From the NCBI GenBank assembly GCA_035362335.1, contig DAOSDL010000014.1:35221-99220 (forward strand): 64,000 nt of DNA, in the 5' to 3' direction. Origin of the DNA: JAOSJT01 sp035362335 (lineage in GTDB: Bacteria; Bacteroidota; Ignavibacteria; SZUA-365). The notes beneath the pieces were generated by a model that was not told where the DNA came from, searched no databases, and saw nothing but the letters and a program-made list of their open reading frames with translations. A program made the position numbers and the translations under genes. This document shows, one piece after another, positions 31,563-39,944 of this stretch (position 1 is the first letter of the stretch; each line of letters starts with the position of its first letter).

Positions 31563-32789
31563 GGCAGCGGGTTGCGTGGCCGACTCCTCACGCGAGGCGA
31601 GCACCATCACATGGCCCGTGCCCTGACGAGCGATGAGTATGACTCCGGCGCGATCGCCGCGCAAAGCGAGTCCGGCGCGGAGCTGCTCGGGTGTATCGGG
31701 AAAGCCCCGCTTTTTGATCTCCGTGCCGGGACCGAAACCATGCGCGCGCACGGCCTCGCGCAGCCGTTTGCGATTGAACGGCAGCAACTCGAGAATGCGG
31801 AAGGATTGATGCAGCACGCCGTCGGGAGGACGCTCGTCCGCCAGACCATAGGCGATGCGCGGATCGATGGGCTCGGCGCCGTATTCGCGGAAGTACTGCG
31901 CCACCGCCCCCGAGCGCACCACCGCGTTGTGTGCTTCCATGATCCAGGCGGGCTGGCGGACGGCGACCGGCGCATGCTCGCCCGGGGTCCACAGCGAAGC
32001 ATCCTCAGCGCGCAACACGCACACAGGAGGCAGTCCCAGATCGCGGTGCAGCAGTTGCTCCTTGCATTCGCGCCCGGCGGCCACGAAGGCGCGTCCCCAG
32101 CCCGGGGCATCCGCGTCGGCCGCCGGGGCGATTTTCACCAGCGACGGCACACCGGGCAGTACATCGAGCAGCGTGGGCAGGGGCGGACTGTAAAGGGACC
32201 CGCGTACATGGCGGCCGCCCTCATCGCGTCGCGCGGGATCGGCGAACAACGCGGCCACAGCATCGCGACGCAACGCGGGCAGCCAATGCTCGGCGTTGCC
32301 CGCGAGCACCGCTCCCCGGGCACTGACGAGTCCGAGATTGTGCCGGCAGAGACGGGCGAGCAGGGGGTCGGCCTCGATGGCCAGCACGGGAGCGAGTTGC
32401 GCAAAGCGCACGGCATCGCTGCCGATGCCCGCGCAGCAATCGACTATGACCCCGCCGTGCGAGTCGGGCTGGCCTTCCATGCCCCTGCGCAACAGCATGC
32501 GATGCAAGGAGGCGGTGGCGGCTGAGCTGGCCATTTCAAAGGTGGCTTCGGTGAACAGCGCATCGGGGTGCATACCGCATTTGCGCGCAGCGCGCGCCTG
32601 CAACGCTGATTGCGCCGCCGCTGCGGCCAACTGCGCGGGAGTGTGATCCGGAAATCGCAGCCGCAACGCGGTTTGCAATCTGAGCGGATCGGCGTATTTT
32701 TCTGTTTGTCCCTGAATGTATGCCCGTATTTCGGGATACGCTGTGGACGTCAGAAACCGGAAGTCGTCGAGTGTGAAGCGAAAGGCCAT
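31551..32789 (-). CDS. SAM-dependent methyltransferase with THUMP-like C-terminal domain
   Basis: 412 residues from ATG 32789 (MAFRFTLDDFRFL); the open frame further upstream overlaps the divergent receptor gene and is not coding. An N-terminal helical region (to about residue 105) is followed by a class I methyltransferase core: GGVIVDCCAGIGSDAVRFA (SAM-binding loop), VLAIEADPLLARLCRHN and the catalytic-region ALFADPARRDEGGR. The C-terminal part (from about residue 320) carries RILELLPFNRKRLREAVRAHGFGPGTEIKKRGF, matching the THUMP-like module found with these enzymes in Bacteroidota. DPARR takes the place of the DPPY/NPPY motif. Substrate is unknown; RNA is likely from the THUMP-like domain. 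Its 3' end touches the family B repeat. Confidence 0.85.
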   Translation of the reverse strand: MAFRFTLDDFRFLTSTAYPEIRAYIQGQTEKYADPLRLQTALRLRFPDHTPAQLAAAAAQSALQARAARKCGMHPDALFTEATFEMASSAATASLHRMLLRRGMEGQPDSHGGVIVDCCAGIGSDAVRFAQLAPVLAIEADPLLARLCRHNLGLVSARGAVLAGNAEHWLPALRRDAVAALFADPARRDEGGRHVRGSLYSPPLPTLLDVLPGVPSLVKIAPAADADAPGWGRAFVAAGRECKEQLLHRDLGLPPVCVLRAEDASLWTPGEHAPVAVRQPAWIMEAHNAVVRSGAVAQYFREYGAEPIDPRIAYGLADERPPDGVLHQSFRILELLPFNRKRLREAVRAHGFGPGTEIKKRGFPDTPEQLRAGLALRGDRAGVILIARQGTGHVMVLASREESATQPAASEE

Positions 32790-32897
32790 GCATCGGTCGT
32801 CAGCTGTACTGCTTCGAAGGTACGACAAATCGCCTTTCTTTTTACCGCCCGCGCGGTGTACTTCCATGATTCTTTCCGCATTCTCCAAGTGGTGGTA

Positions 32898-35138
32898 ATG
32901 AGACGTTGTTTCCCGATCTTCCTCTTCGCATCGCTGCTCGCGCTGCTGGCTGTTTCTCCCCTCCAAGCACAACGACAAACCGGTGGTATCCGCGGCATGG
33001 TCTCGGACTCGCTCACCGGTGAACGTCTCTCCCTCGTCAACGTGTACCTCACGGACGTGGGCATGGGCGCGGCAACGGATGCGAACGGCTTTTTCTTCAT
33101 CGGCAACATTCCCGCAGGCAAGCACACGCTGCGCGCCACGCTGATCGGTTTCGCCACGCTGCAACGCGAGGTCACCGTGGAAGCGGGGAAAATCGGGACG
33201 GTGAATTTCAGTCTCGCACCCACCGTGCTGGAAATGGAGGCCATCGAAACCACCGCCGAGCGGCGTATCCGCTACGATACGGAAATCAGCACGCAGCCCA
33301 TTTCGGCCGCCGAAATATCCGTGGTGCCCAAAGCGGTGGAGGCGGATCTGTTCCGCACCATCGCGGTGCTGCCCGGCGTGGTGGCCACCAGCGATGTGAG
33401 CAGCCAGTTCTATGTACGCGGTGGCGGTGGCGATCAGAACCTCATCATCCTCGATGGCATGACGATTTACAATCCCTTCCACGCGCTCGGCATTTTTTCC
33501 ATTTTCGATGCCGACGCGGTGAAGGAAGCGGAAATTCTCAAGGGCGGCTTCCCGGCGCAATGGGGCAACCGCCTTTCCTCGGTGATCAACATCCGCACGC
33601 GCGAGGGCAACAAGAATCGCTTCTCGGGTAAAGTGAATGTGAGCCAGGTGGCGGGCAAGGCCCTGCTCGAAGGTCCCACGCCCTGGGATGGCTCATGGAT
33701 GGTCTCCGCGCGCAAGAGCTTTCTCGACGATGTGCTGCAGAAATTTGTGCGCCAGGAAACGCCGTTCAATTTCTGGGATGTGATCGCCCGCGTGAACGTG
33801 GCCACCGGGGAGAGCGGACGCCTGTCGCTGCATTCGCTGTTCAGCGGCGACATCATCCGGCCCGAATCGGGATTCGATCCCGAGTATCAGTGGAGCAATG
33901 GCGCCTACGGATTGAGCTGGTTCCAGGTGCTGGAAAACAAATACCTCATCGAGACCACGTTCAGCTTCAGCAATTTCAAAGGCGAGCTGCTGCCGCGCGA
34001 CAACGCGCAGATCACCCCGCGCAGCTCGGAAGTGAACGACGTGTATTTCAACGGCGCGGTGACGTATTTCCAGGACAATGGCGATCAATACGGCGCGGGC
34101 TTCATGTTCCGCCTGCCCGAGTATCACTACAGCTTCGTCAACGCGGCGAATTTCTCGCGCAACGAATTCCGCAAGAGCAGCGAAACCGGCGTGTGGTTCA
34201 AATACAAGCTCAAGCAATTCCAGCCGTTTTCCGTGGAGTTGGGCGTGCGTTCGGATCTGTTCAGCATTCTCTCGCCCAACAGCTCCGATGCCTTCGAGCC
34301 GCGCGTGGGATTCAGCTACGATGTGTCGCAATTCCTCGCGTTCAAGCTCTCCTACGCGCGCGTGCATCAGCGCGTGGTGACCATCACGAACGAGGACGAT
34401 GTGGTGTCGCTGTTCGAAACCTGGATCCCCATCGACGAGGACGAGCCCTCGCAGCAGGCCGACCATTACATCGCGGGTATCGACGGTTCGCTGGGCTTCC
34501 TCCCCGGACTGACCTTCAATCTCCAGGGGTATTACAAGGATTTGTCGAATCTCCTCGAATACAACCGGGATAAAGTGGATTCCTCCGATCCGGATTTCGT
34601 CCGCGCTGACGGCCGTTCCTATGGCTTTGAGGTGTTTCTCGAGGAACGTCACCCGCGCTACTACGGCATGGTGTCGTACACGATGAGCATGACCGAGCGC
34701 ACGGTGGGGAATTTCACCTACAATCCTCGCTACGACCGACGCCACAATCTCAATCTCATCGCGGGCTACAAGCCCTTCGATGGCTGGGATGTGAATGTGC
34801 GCTGGGAGTACGGTTCGGGCTTGCCCTTTTCGCAGATCATCGGTTTCTACGATCGTCTGCGTTTCTCCGGCATTTTCGATGGCGGCGGTTACGCCACCGA
34901 GCCCGGCGAGCCGTACACCATGCTCGGCGCGAAGAACGGCGGACGTTTGCCATCCTACCATCGGCTCGACATCAGCGTGTCGAAGGAGTTCCAGTTCGAG
35001 TACGTGCGTCTCGTGGCCGAGGCCAGCGTGCTGAACGTGTACGACCGCAAGAACATGTTCTATTACGACCGCAGCACCGGCGAGCGCATCGACATGCTGC
35101 CGATACTGCCGACGGTGAATCTCCGTGTGGAATTCTAA
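32898..35138 (+). CDS. TonB-dependent outer-membrane receptor
   Basis: 746 residues from ATG 32898 (signal peptide ending SPLQAQ). Order of domains: carboxypeptidase-regulatory-like module (GGIRGMVSDSLTGERLSLVNVYL, about 27-110), plug domain (FRTIAVLPGVVATSDVSSQFYVRGGGGDQNLIILDG through GGFPAQWGNRLSSVINIRTREG, about 150-240) and a barrel of about 500 residues rich in aromatic amphipathic strands, ending VNLRVEF with the C-terminal Phe of outer-membrane proteins. Such receptors import large or scarce nutrients with energy from TonB/ExbBD; no SusD partner is adjacent, so the substrate is not predictable. It is followed after 6 bp by the sugar transferase gene, so the two may be co-transcribed. 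Confidence 0.93.
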   Translation: MRRCFPIFLFASLLALLAVSPLQAQRQTGGIRGMVSDSLTGERLSLVNVYLTDVGMGAATDANGFFFIGNIPAGKHTLRATLIGFATLQREVTVEAGKIGTVNFSLAPTVLEMEAIETTAERRIRYDTEISTQPISAAEISVVPKAVEADLFRTIAVLPGVVATSDVSSQFYVRGGGGDQNLIILDGMTIYNPFHALGIFSIFDADAVKEAEILKGGFPAQWGNRLSSVINIRTREGNKNRFSGKVNVSQVAGKALLEGPTPWDGSWMVSARKSFLDDVLQKFVRQETPFNFWDVIARVNVATGESGRLSLHSLFSGDIIRPESGFDPEYQWSNGAYGLSWFQVLENKYLIETTFSFSNFKGELLPRDNAQITPRSSEVNDVYFNGAVTYFQDNGDQYGAGFMFRLPEYHYSFVNAANFSRNEFRKSSETGVWFKYKLKQFQPFSVELGVRSDLFSILSPNSSDAFEPRVGFSYDVSQFLAFKLSYARVHQRVVTITNEDDVVSLFETWIPIDEDEPSQQADHYIAGIDGSLGFLPGLTFNLQGYYKDLSNLLEYNRDKVDSSDPDFVRADGRSYGFEVFLEERHPRYYGMVSYTMSMTERTVGNFTYNPRYDRRHNLNLIAGYKPFDGWDVNVRWEYGSGLPFSQIIGFYDRLRFSGIFDGGGYATEPGEPYTMLGAKNGGRLPSYHRLDISVSKEFQFEYVRLVAEASVLNVYDRKNMFYYDRSTGERIDMLPILPTVNLRVEF

Positions 35139-35144
35139 CGGGCA

Positions 35145-36557
35145 ATGCCGCGTCAACGAAAAAATGACATCCTGATCCCGTTTCTCGCGGTCGTCGCCGA
35201 TGTGCTGTCGGTGATGCTCGCCTTCGTGTGTTCCTACATCCTTCGTTTCGACAGTCCGCTCGTGAAGCTCATTCCGGTCACCAAGGGCTATCCGCCCATG
35301 GAGGCCTATGTGCTGGGTGGGACCATTGTCGCTCTGATCTGGGTGCTGATGTTTCAGCGGCAGGGTGTGTATCGTGTACGCCGCGACACCGACCTGAGTC
35401 TCGAGTTGTTCCGCATCGTTCGTCAGGTGAGCTTCGGCATGCTGGTGGTGCTCAGTCTGACGTTTTTCTTCCGCGCCTTTTCCTACAGCCGCATCGTCTT
35501 CGCCTTCATCTGGGTGTTGGCCATGCTTTTCATGTTCGTTGGCCGGTCGGCCGTACTGGCGTACGAGAAGCGCCTGTACCGCAAGGGACGCGAGTTGCGC
35601 AATGTGCTGCTGCTGGGCAGCAATGCCATGGCGCAGGATCTCGCGGTGAAAATCGCGCATCGTCCCGAGCTGGGGTACCGGCTGTGCGGTTATGTGTCCG
35701 AGGCGGGCGAGCGCATCGAGAGTGTGACCACCGAGCGCCTTGGCGGCATGGACGATCTGGTGGCGGTGGTGGATGCGCAGCGCATCGAAACGCTTATTGT
35801 GTGTTTACCCGCGGGCGAGACCGCGCGACTGGCCGAAATCTTTTCCCGGCTCGAAGGGAAGAGCGTGCAGATTCTGATTCAGCCCGACATTGTGGGCATC
35901 ACCTCCACACGGCTGCGGGTGATGGAGTTGTTCCGTACGCATCTTATCGCCGTGAAGGATGTGCCGATGACCTCCTGGGCGCGCGTGGCCAAGCGGGCGT
36001 TCGACATCGCGTTCAGTTTGCTGGTGCTCACCTTGTTCGCTCCCTTTGCGGGAGCCATCATGGCGTTGATTTACATCGAATCCGGACGTCCGATTTTCTA
36101 CCGGCAGATCCGCGTGGGGTTGGAAGGGGAGGAATTCGAATTGTTGAAATTCCGCACCATGCGTGTGAATGCGGAAAACGAAAGCGGCCCGACGTGGACG
36201 CGCCGCGGCGATCCACGGGTGACGCGCATCGGGCGTGTGCTGCGGCGTTTGAGCATCGACGAGGTGCCGCAGTTCATCAATGTGTTGCGCGGCGAGATGA
36301 GCGTGGTGGGACCCCGTCCCGAGCGGCCGGAGTTCGTGCATCAATTCCGGCAATATGTGCCGAAGTACCTCGAGCGCCATCGCCTGAAAACCGGCCTCAC
36401 CGGTTGGGCGCAGGTCAACGGCTTGCGTGGCGAAGTGCCCATCACCGAGCGCACGAAGTACGACTTGTATTATATTGAGAATTGGTCGCTCGGACTCGAC
36501 CTGCGGATTATTTTCAAAACCCTGTATACCGTACTGTTCGGCAAGGATGCCTACTGA
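35145..36557 (+). CDS. Exopolysaccharide-initiating polyprenyl-phosphate sugar phosphotransferase
   Basis: 470 residues. It has the two-part layout of WcaJ/WbaP-type initiating transferases: four to five N-terminal membrane helices (IPFLAVVADVLSVMLAFVCSYILRF onward), a cytosolic Rossmann-like segment (NVLLLGSNAMAQDLAVKIAHRPELGYRLCGYV) and a C-terminal bacterial sugar transferase domain. The catalytic domain has KRAFDIAFSLLVL, GRPIFYRQIRVGLEGEEFELLKFRTM, LRRLSIDEVPQFINVLRGEMSVVGPRPE (Asp-Glu catalytic pair) and KTGLTGWAQVNGLRGE. These enzymes move a hexose-1-phosphate from a UDP-sugar onto undecaprenyl phosphate at the inner membrane, starting an exopolysaccharide or capsule repeat unit. No further polysaccharide genes follow in the window. 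Start ATG 35145 lies 6 bp after the receptor stop. Confidence 0.94.
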   Translation: MPRQRKNDILIPFLAVVADVLSVMLAFVCSYILRFDSPLVKLIPVTKGYPPMEAYVLGGTIVALIWVLMFQRQGVYRVRRDTDLSLELFRIVRQVSFGMLVVLSLTFFFRAFSYSRIVFAFIWVLAMLFMFVGRSAVLAYEKRLYRKGRELRNVLLLGSNAMAQDLAVKIAHRPELGYRLCGYVSEAGERIESVTTERLGGMDDLVAVVDAQRIETLIVCLPAGETARLAEIFSRLEGKSVQILIQPDIVGITSTRLRVMELFRTHLIAVKDVPMTSWARVAKRAFDIAFSLLVLTLFAPFAGAIMALIYIESGRPIFYRQIRVGLEGEEFELLKFRTMRVNAENESGPTWTRRGDPRVTRIGRVLRRLSIDEVPQFINVLRGEMSVVGPRPERPEFVHQFRQYVPKYLERHRLKTGLTGWAQVNGLRGEVPITERTKYDLYYIENWSLGLDLRIIFKTLYTVLFGKDAY

Positions 36558-36560
36558 GCC

Positions 36561-36857
36561 ATGATCGCAATTTTCATTTTCTATCTGCACATCGTCGGAG
36601 CCGTGTACGCCTTCAGCAAGGGTTATGTGGAGCACAAGCTCGCCGACGCCTTCATGTCCGTGGCCTTCGTGGGCGTGATATTCTCCGTCAGTTGGACGCT
36701 CGCCGGCTTCATCGTGCGCTTCTTCTTCCCCGAACAAGGGCTGGCCACCTGGCTCGACAACGACACCAGTTCGCTCATACTCGTCACCATGTTCGAAGCC
36801 ATACTCTACGGCACCTACTTCCGTGGCCAGCGCCGCAAGCGCATCGCCGTGGCGTAG
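36561..36857 (+). CDS. Small inner-membrane protein of unknown function
   Basis: 98 residues starting 3 bp after the sugar transferase stop. Three hydrophobic segments are visible (IAIFIFYLHIVGAVYAF, MSVAFVGVIFSVSWTLAGFIV, SSLILVTMFEAILYGTYF) with a basic C-terminus (RGQRRKR). I do not recognise the family. The tight spacing suggests co-translation with the sugar transferase and perhaps a role in the same membrane process, which is inference. It ends immediately before the inverted family B repeat. Confidence 0.72.
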   Translation: MIAIFIFYLHIVGAVYAFSKGYVEHKLADAFMSVAFVGVIFSVSWTLAGFIVRFFFPEQGLATWLDNDTSSLILVTMFEAILYGTYFRGQRRKRIAVA

Positions 36858-36863
36858 TTAAAA

Positions 36864-37207
36864 GCTGAAGAATGAGAGTAGTGAGGTGGTGAGGGTAAGG
36901 AGGGGGCTTCGCCAACATGGGACTTCGCTAAGACGGAGAACCCGGAGCGCTTCGCGAACACGGGGCTTCGCTAACACAGAGAACCCTGAGCGCTTCGCGA
37001 ACACGGGGCTTCGCTAGCCCAGAGAACCCTGAGCGCTTCGCGAACACCGAGGGCACGGAGGGGGTCCCGGCTGTGCGTCTCTGCGTCCTTGCGTTTACTC
37101 GGTTGCGGCGGGGCGCAGTATTCGGGGGGTCTGCACCCTCAACAAATCCTCTCCGCTCTCTTCGCTCTCTTTCATCTCTCCAAATGTATACCGCACTCAG
37201 CAAGCTC
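36864..37207 (-). repeat. Dispersed repeat family B, copy 2 (inverted)
   Basis: Reading the minus strand from 37207 to 36864 recovers the same ends as copy 1: GAGCTTGCTGAGTGCGGTATACATTTGGAGAG at one end and CACCTCACTACTCTCATTCTTCAGC at the other. Inside, a 43-bp unit (AGAACCCTGAGCGCTTCGCG...) is repeated in tandem starting at 36937, 36980 and 37023. This copy fills the gap between two convergent genes. No coding frame is supported. Confidence 0.8.
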
Positions 37208-37214
37208 AGACGAA

Positions 37215-37853
37215 TCACACCACCTGACTCGCGAGTTCGATGCCCAGACCTTCGCGGGTGATCACGGGAAGTTCGCCGGTGAAATCGATCATGGTGGAGA
37301 GATGCTCGCCGTCGGGCGAACGGTATTCGGCATCGAATTCAATGATCATATCCACGTGGGCATCGAAGAGGTCGAACAGTTCATCGTTCGTCGTGGGTTC
37401 GTCCCAATTCGGCAGTTTCGCCGACATGGAGATGAGCGGGTTTCCCAGTTCGGCGATGAGCAACTGGCAGAGGAAATGATCGGGGACGCGGATGCCTGTG
37501 GTTTTGCGCCGGGGATTGAGCACGAGATTCGGCACCATTTTCGTGGCGGGCAGAAGGAAGGTGAACGGCCCCGGTACGAGTTGACGGATAATCTGATACG
37601 CGCTGTCCGAAATTTTCGCATAATCTGAAATCTGCGAAATGTTTGCCGCCACAAAGGTCAAGGGCTTGTCGTCGGGAAGATTGCGGATGCGACGGATGCG
37701 CTCCTGTCCCGCCTTGCTGTTGATGTCGCAACCGATGGCGTACACCGTGTCGGTGGGGTAGAGCATGACGGCGCCGCGGCGAAGGCGTTCCACGACGTTG
37801 TCGACGAGACGTGCCTGCGGATTTTCCGGATGAATGGTGATTCGCGTTGCCAT
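37215..37853 (-). CDS. tsaC: L-threonylcarbamoyladenylate synthase (YrdC/Sua5 family)
   Basis: 212 residues, a single YrdC domain without the Sua5 C-terminal extension. The enzyme makes threonylcarbamoyl-AMP from threonine, bicarbonate and ATP, the first step of t6A37 tRNA modification. Typical blocks are GAVMLYPTDTVYAIGCDINSK, RIRRIRNLPDDKPLTFV, PGPFTFLLPATKMVP, TGIRVPDHFLCQLLI and PLISMSAKL. It is the last gene of an eight-gene minus-strand run that also encodes TsaE and TsaB, which complete the pathway together with TsaD (not in the window). The gap to the preceding nucleotidyltransferase gene is 30 bp. Confidence 0.94.
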   Translation of the reverse strand: MATRITIHPENPQARLVDNVVERLRRGAVMLYPTDTVYAIGCDINSKAGQERIRRIRNLPDDKPLTFVAANISQISDYAKISDSAYQIIRQLVPGPFTFLLPATKMVPNLVLNPRRKTTGIRVPDHFLCQLLIAELGNPLISMSAKLPNWDEPTTNDELFDLFDAHVDMIIEFDAEYRSPDGEHLSTMIDFTGELPVITREGLGIELASQVV

Positions 37854-37883
37854 GTTGGTACAGAGTGTAACGGTGATACTTCG

Positions 37884-38651
37884 TTAATTCCGCTCCTCGC
37901 GCCGCAGGGCCGCGTACAGCAGCTCAAGTTCCTGCAATTGCTCGACGGTGTTCACACCGCGCAATTCGTCGAAGGAGTCCACCACACAGGGCAGCATCAC
38001 GCGATGCTCGCGCGCAAAGATGGCGAACACATCGGGCAGGTAGTACTCGCCCTGGGCGTTGTCGTTGGTGATGCGCGCGAGCGCGTCGAATAGCGCGTCC
38101 TTGCGGAACACATACATGCCGCTGTTGATCTCGCGCACGCCTCGTTCCTCGTCGCTGGCATCCTTGTGCTCGACAATGCGCACAATACGACCGGCCTCAT
38201 CGCGCAACACACGGCCGTAGCCGGTGGGATCGGGCAGCACGGCGGTGAGCACGGTGGCGTCGGCGCCGGCGTCGAGGTGCAGTTCGATGGCGTCGCGCAC
38301 CGTGCGCACGCGTGTCATGGGCGCGTCGCCGCTGAGAATGAGGATGTCGCCATCGAAATCGCGCAGCAGGGGAATGGCTTGCTGCACGGCATGCCCGGTG
38401 CCGAGCTGCTGCTCCTGCACGGCGAATTCCACATCGGGTTCGGCCGCGCGCAAATACTCGATCACACTGTGCCGCTGATGTCCGACGATGACGATGATGC
38501 GTTCGGCGCCCGCCGCACGAGCGAGGCGGACGACATGTTGCACGAGAGGGAGGCCATCGAGCGTGTGCATGACCTTGGCCATGTCCGGATTCTTCATCCG
38601 TTTGCCCTGGCCGGCGGCCATGATGATGGCTGCGAGGGAACGGGGTGTCAT
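37884..38651 (-). CDS. GlmU-type nucleotidyltransferase lacking the acetyltransferase domain
   Basis: 255 residues from ATG 38651 (MTPRSLAAIIMAAGQGKRMKN). The nucleotidyltransferase motif is AAIIMAAGQGKRM; further matches to the GlmU uridyltransferase half are VMHTLDGLPLVQHVV, VQEQQLGTGHAVQQA, ILILSGDAPMTR, DPTGYGRVLRDEAGRIVRIVEHKDASDEERGVREINSGMYVF and NAQGEYYLPDVFAIF. Full-length GlmU adds a left-handed beta-helix acetyltransferase of about 200 residues, absent here. It probably makes UDP-GlcNAc (or a related UDP-sugar) from the sugar-1-phosphate, with acetylation done elsewhere. It is 75 bp after panD and 30 bp before tsaC in the same orientation. Confidence 0.88.
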   Translation of the reverse strand: MTPRSLAAIIMAAGQGKRMKNPDMAKVMHTLDGLPLVQHVVRLARAAGAERIIVIVGHQRHSVIEYLRAAEPDVEFAVQEQQLGTGHAVQQAIPLLRDFDGDILILSGDAPMTRVRTVRDAIELHLDAGADATVLTAVLPDPTGYGRVLRDEAGRIVRIVEHKDASDEERGVREINSGMYVFRKDALFDALARITNDNAQGEYYLPDVFAIFAREHRVMLPCVVDSFDELRGVNTVEQLQELELLYAALRREERN

Positions 38652-38726
38652 GATGCGTTGCGCATGATTGTGCGTGGGTGGCACGTCGCTCCCGGCGTGA
38701 TGCACAAAGGCCGCCGGTGGACGCGG

Positions 38727-39083
38727 TCAGAGAATGGTCTTGACGGAATTCGTCTCATCGACCAGAACGATGGTGGGTTTGAATCCTTCAAGCTCGGCGG
38801 CGTCGAATTCCGCGTACGTAATGATGATCACCTGGTCGCCCACGTGACCGAGACGTGCGGCCGCGCCGTTGAGGCAAATGATGCCGCTGCCGGCCTCGCC
38901 GCGCAGGGCATAGGTTTCAAAGCGATTCCCGTTGTTGATGTTCACCACCTGAACCTTCTCGTATTCGAGAATGTCGGCCTGATCCATCAACGTGCTGTCT
39001 ATCGTGATGCTGCCTTCGTAATAGAGTTCGGCCTGCGTCACGCGCGCGCGGTGAATCTTCGATTTGAACATGATGCGTTTCAT
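38727..39083 (-). CDS. panD: Aspartate 1-decarboxylase
   Basis: 118 residues. PanD makes beta-alanine from aspartate for pantothenate and CoA synthesis. The pro-enzyme cleaves itself between G24 and S25 in YYEGSITID, generating the pyruvoyl group. K9 in FKSKIHRA and the following TQAELYY are also typical, and the rest (EKVQVVNINNGNRFETYALRGEAGSGIICLNGAAARLGHVGDQVIIITY) matches the family throughout. The start ATG overlaps the panC stop as ATGA, so the two pathway branches that PanC joins (beta-alanine and pantoate) are translationally coupled. Confidence 0.97.
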   Translation of the reverse strand: MKRIMFKSKIHRARVTQAELYYEGSITIDSTLMDQADILEYEKVQVVNINNGNRFETYALRGEAGSGIICLNGAAARLGHVGDQVIIITYAEFDAAELEGFKPTIVLVDETNSVKTIL

Positions 39084-39943
39084 TGTGCGAACGCCTGCTC
39101 TCCAAGTATCGTATTGTCGATCAATCGTGTCGTTCCGATGCGCGCGGCTATGGCGACGAGCACAGGCCGGTCATCGATGGTGGTCACATCTTCCAGTGTT
39201 TCCGCATCCACGAAGGCGAGGTAATCGAGCAACAGCGTGCCGGTGGCGGTGAGTTCCTCGGTCATGCGTTCGCGCAAAGCGGCGACACGGTGCTCGCCCG
39301 CCGCGAAGGCCTCGCGCGCGATGCGAAGGGAGCGCGAAATAGCGAGGGCCTCGTTCCGCTCCGAACCCGAAAGATACGTGTTTCTTGAACTCATTGCCAG
39401 TCCATCCGCTTCGCGCCTTGTGGGGACGATGCACAGTTCCACATCCATGTGCAGGTCGCGCACCATGCGGCGAATGATCAGCGCCTGCTGCGCATCCTTT
39501 TGTCCGAAGGCGGCCATGTGCGGCTTCACGATATTGAAAAGCATGGTCACCACGGTGGCTACGCCACGGAAGTGGGAGGGACGGAAGGCGCCTTCGAGCA
39601 CTGCGCCAAGTCCCTCCACCGTCACCCACGTGCGGGCTCCGGCGGGATACATTTCTTCGGCGGTGGGTACCAACAGCAGATCGCAACCCGCGTCCTCGGC
39701 CAGGTTGCTGTCGCGCTCAAGATCGCGAGGGTAGCGCTGCAAATCCTCGCCGGGACCGAATTGTGACGGATTCACGAAAATCGACACCACCACGCAATCG
39801 CAGAGCGGACGCAGGGTGCGAATAAGATCGAGATGGCCTTCATGCAGGTATCCCATGGTGGGCACGAAGCCGATGCGCTTTCCTTCGCGGCGCATTTCAT
39901 CGGCTTTGCTCCGCATGGCCGCTACAGATGTCACATGTTCCAT
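39080..39943 (-). CDS. panC: Pantothenate synthetase
   Basis: 287 residues. PanC condenses pantoate with beta-alanine using ATP. The nucleotidyl-transferase HxGH motif is HEGH (residues 34-37) in VPTMGYLHEGHLDLIR, followed by VVVSIFVNPSQFGPGEDLQRYPR. GAVLEGAFRPSHFRGVATVVTMLFNIVKPHMAAFGQKDAQQALIIRRM and LAMSSRNTYLSGSER are family hallmarks. It starts 1 bp after accD and overlaps panD by four bases, so it lies in the middle of the operon. Confidence 0.97.
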   Translation of the reverse strand: MEHVTSVAAMRSKADEMRREGKRIGFVPTMGYLHEGHLDLIRTLRPLCDCVVVSIFVNPSQFGPGEDLQRYPRDLERDSNLAEDAGCDLLLVPTAEEMYPAGARTWVTVEGLGAVLEGAFRPSHFRGVATVVTMLFNIVKPHMAAFGQKDAQQALIIRRMVRDLHMDVELCIVPTRREADGLAMSSRNTYLSGSERNEALAISRSLRIAREAFAAGEHRVAALRERMTEELTATGTLLLDYLAFVDAETLEDVTTIDDRPVLVAIAARIGTTRLIDNTILGEQAFAQ

Positions 39944-39944
39944 G

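Noticed and set aside
32790..33560. N-terminal extension of the THUMP-like methyltransferase by 257 codons
   Set aside because: It overlaps the signal peptide and plug of the divergent TonB receptor, has no domain pattern, and the family starts near MAFRFTLDDFRFL.
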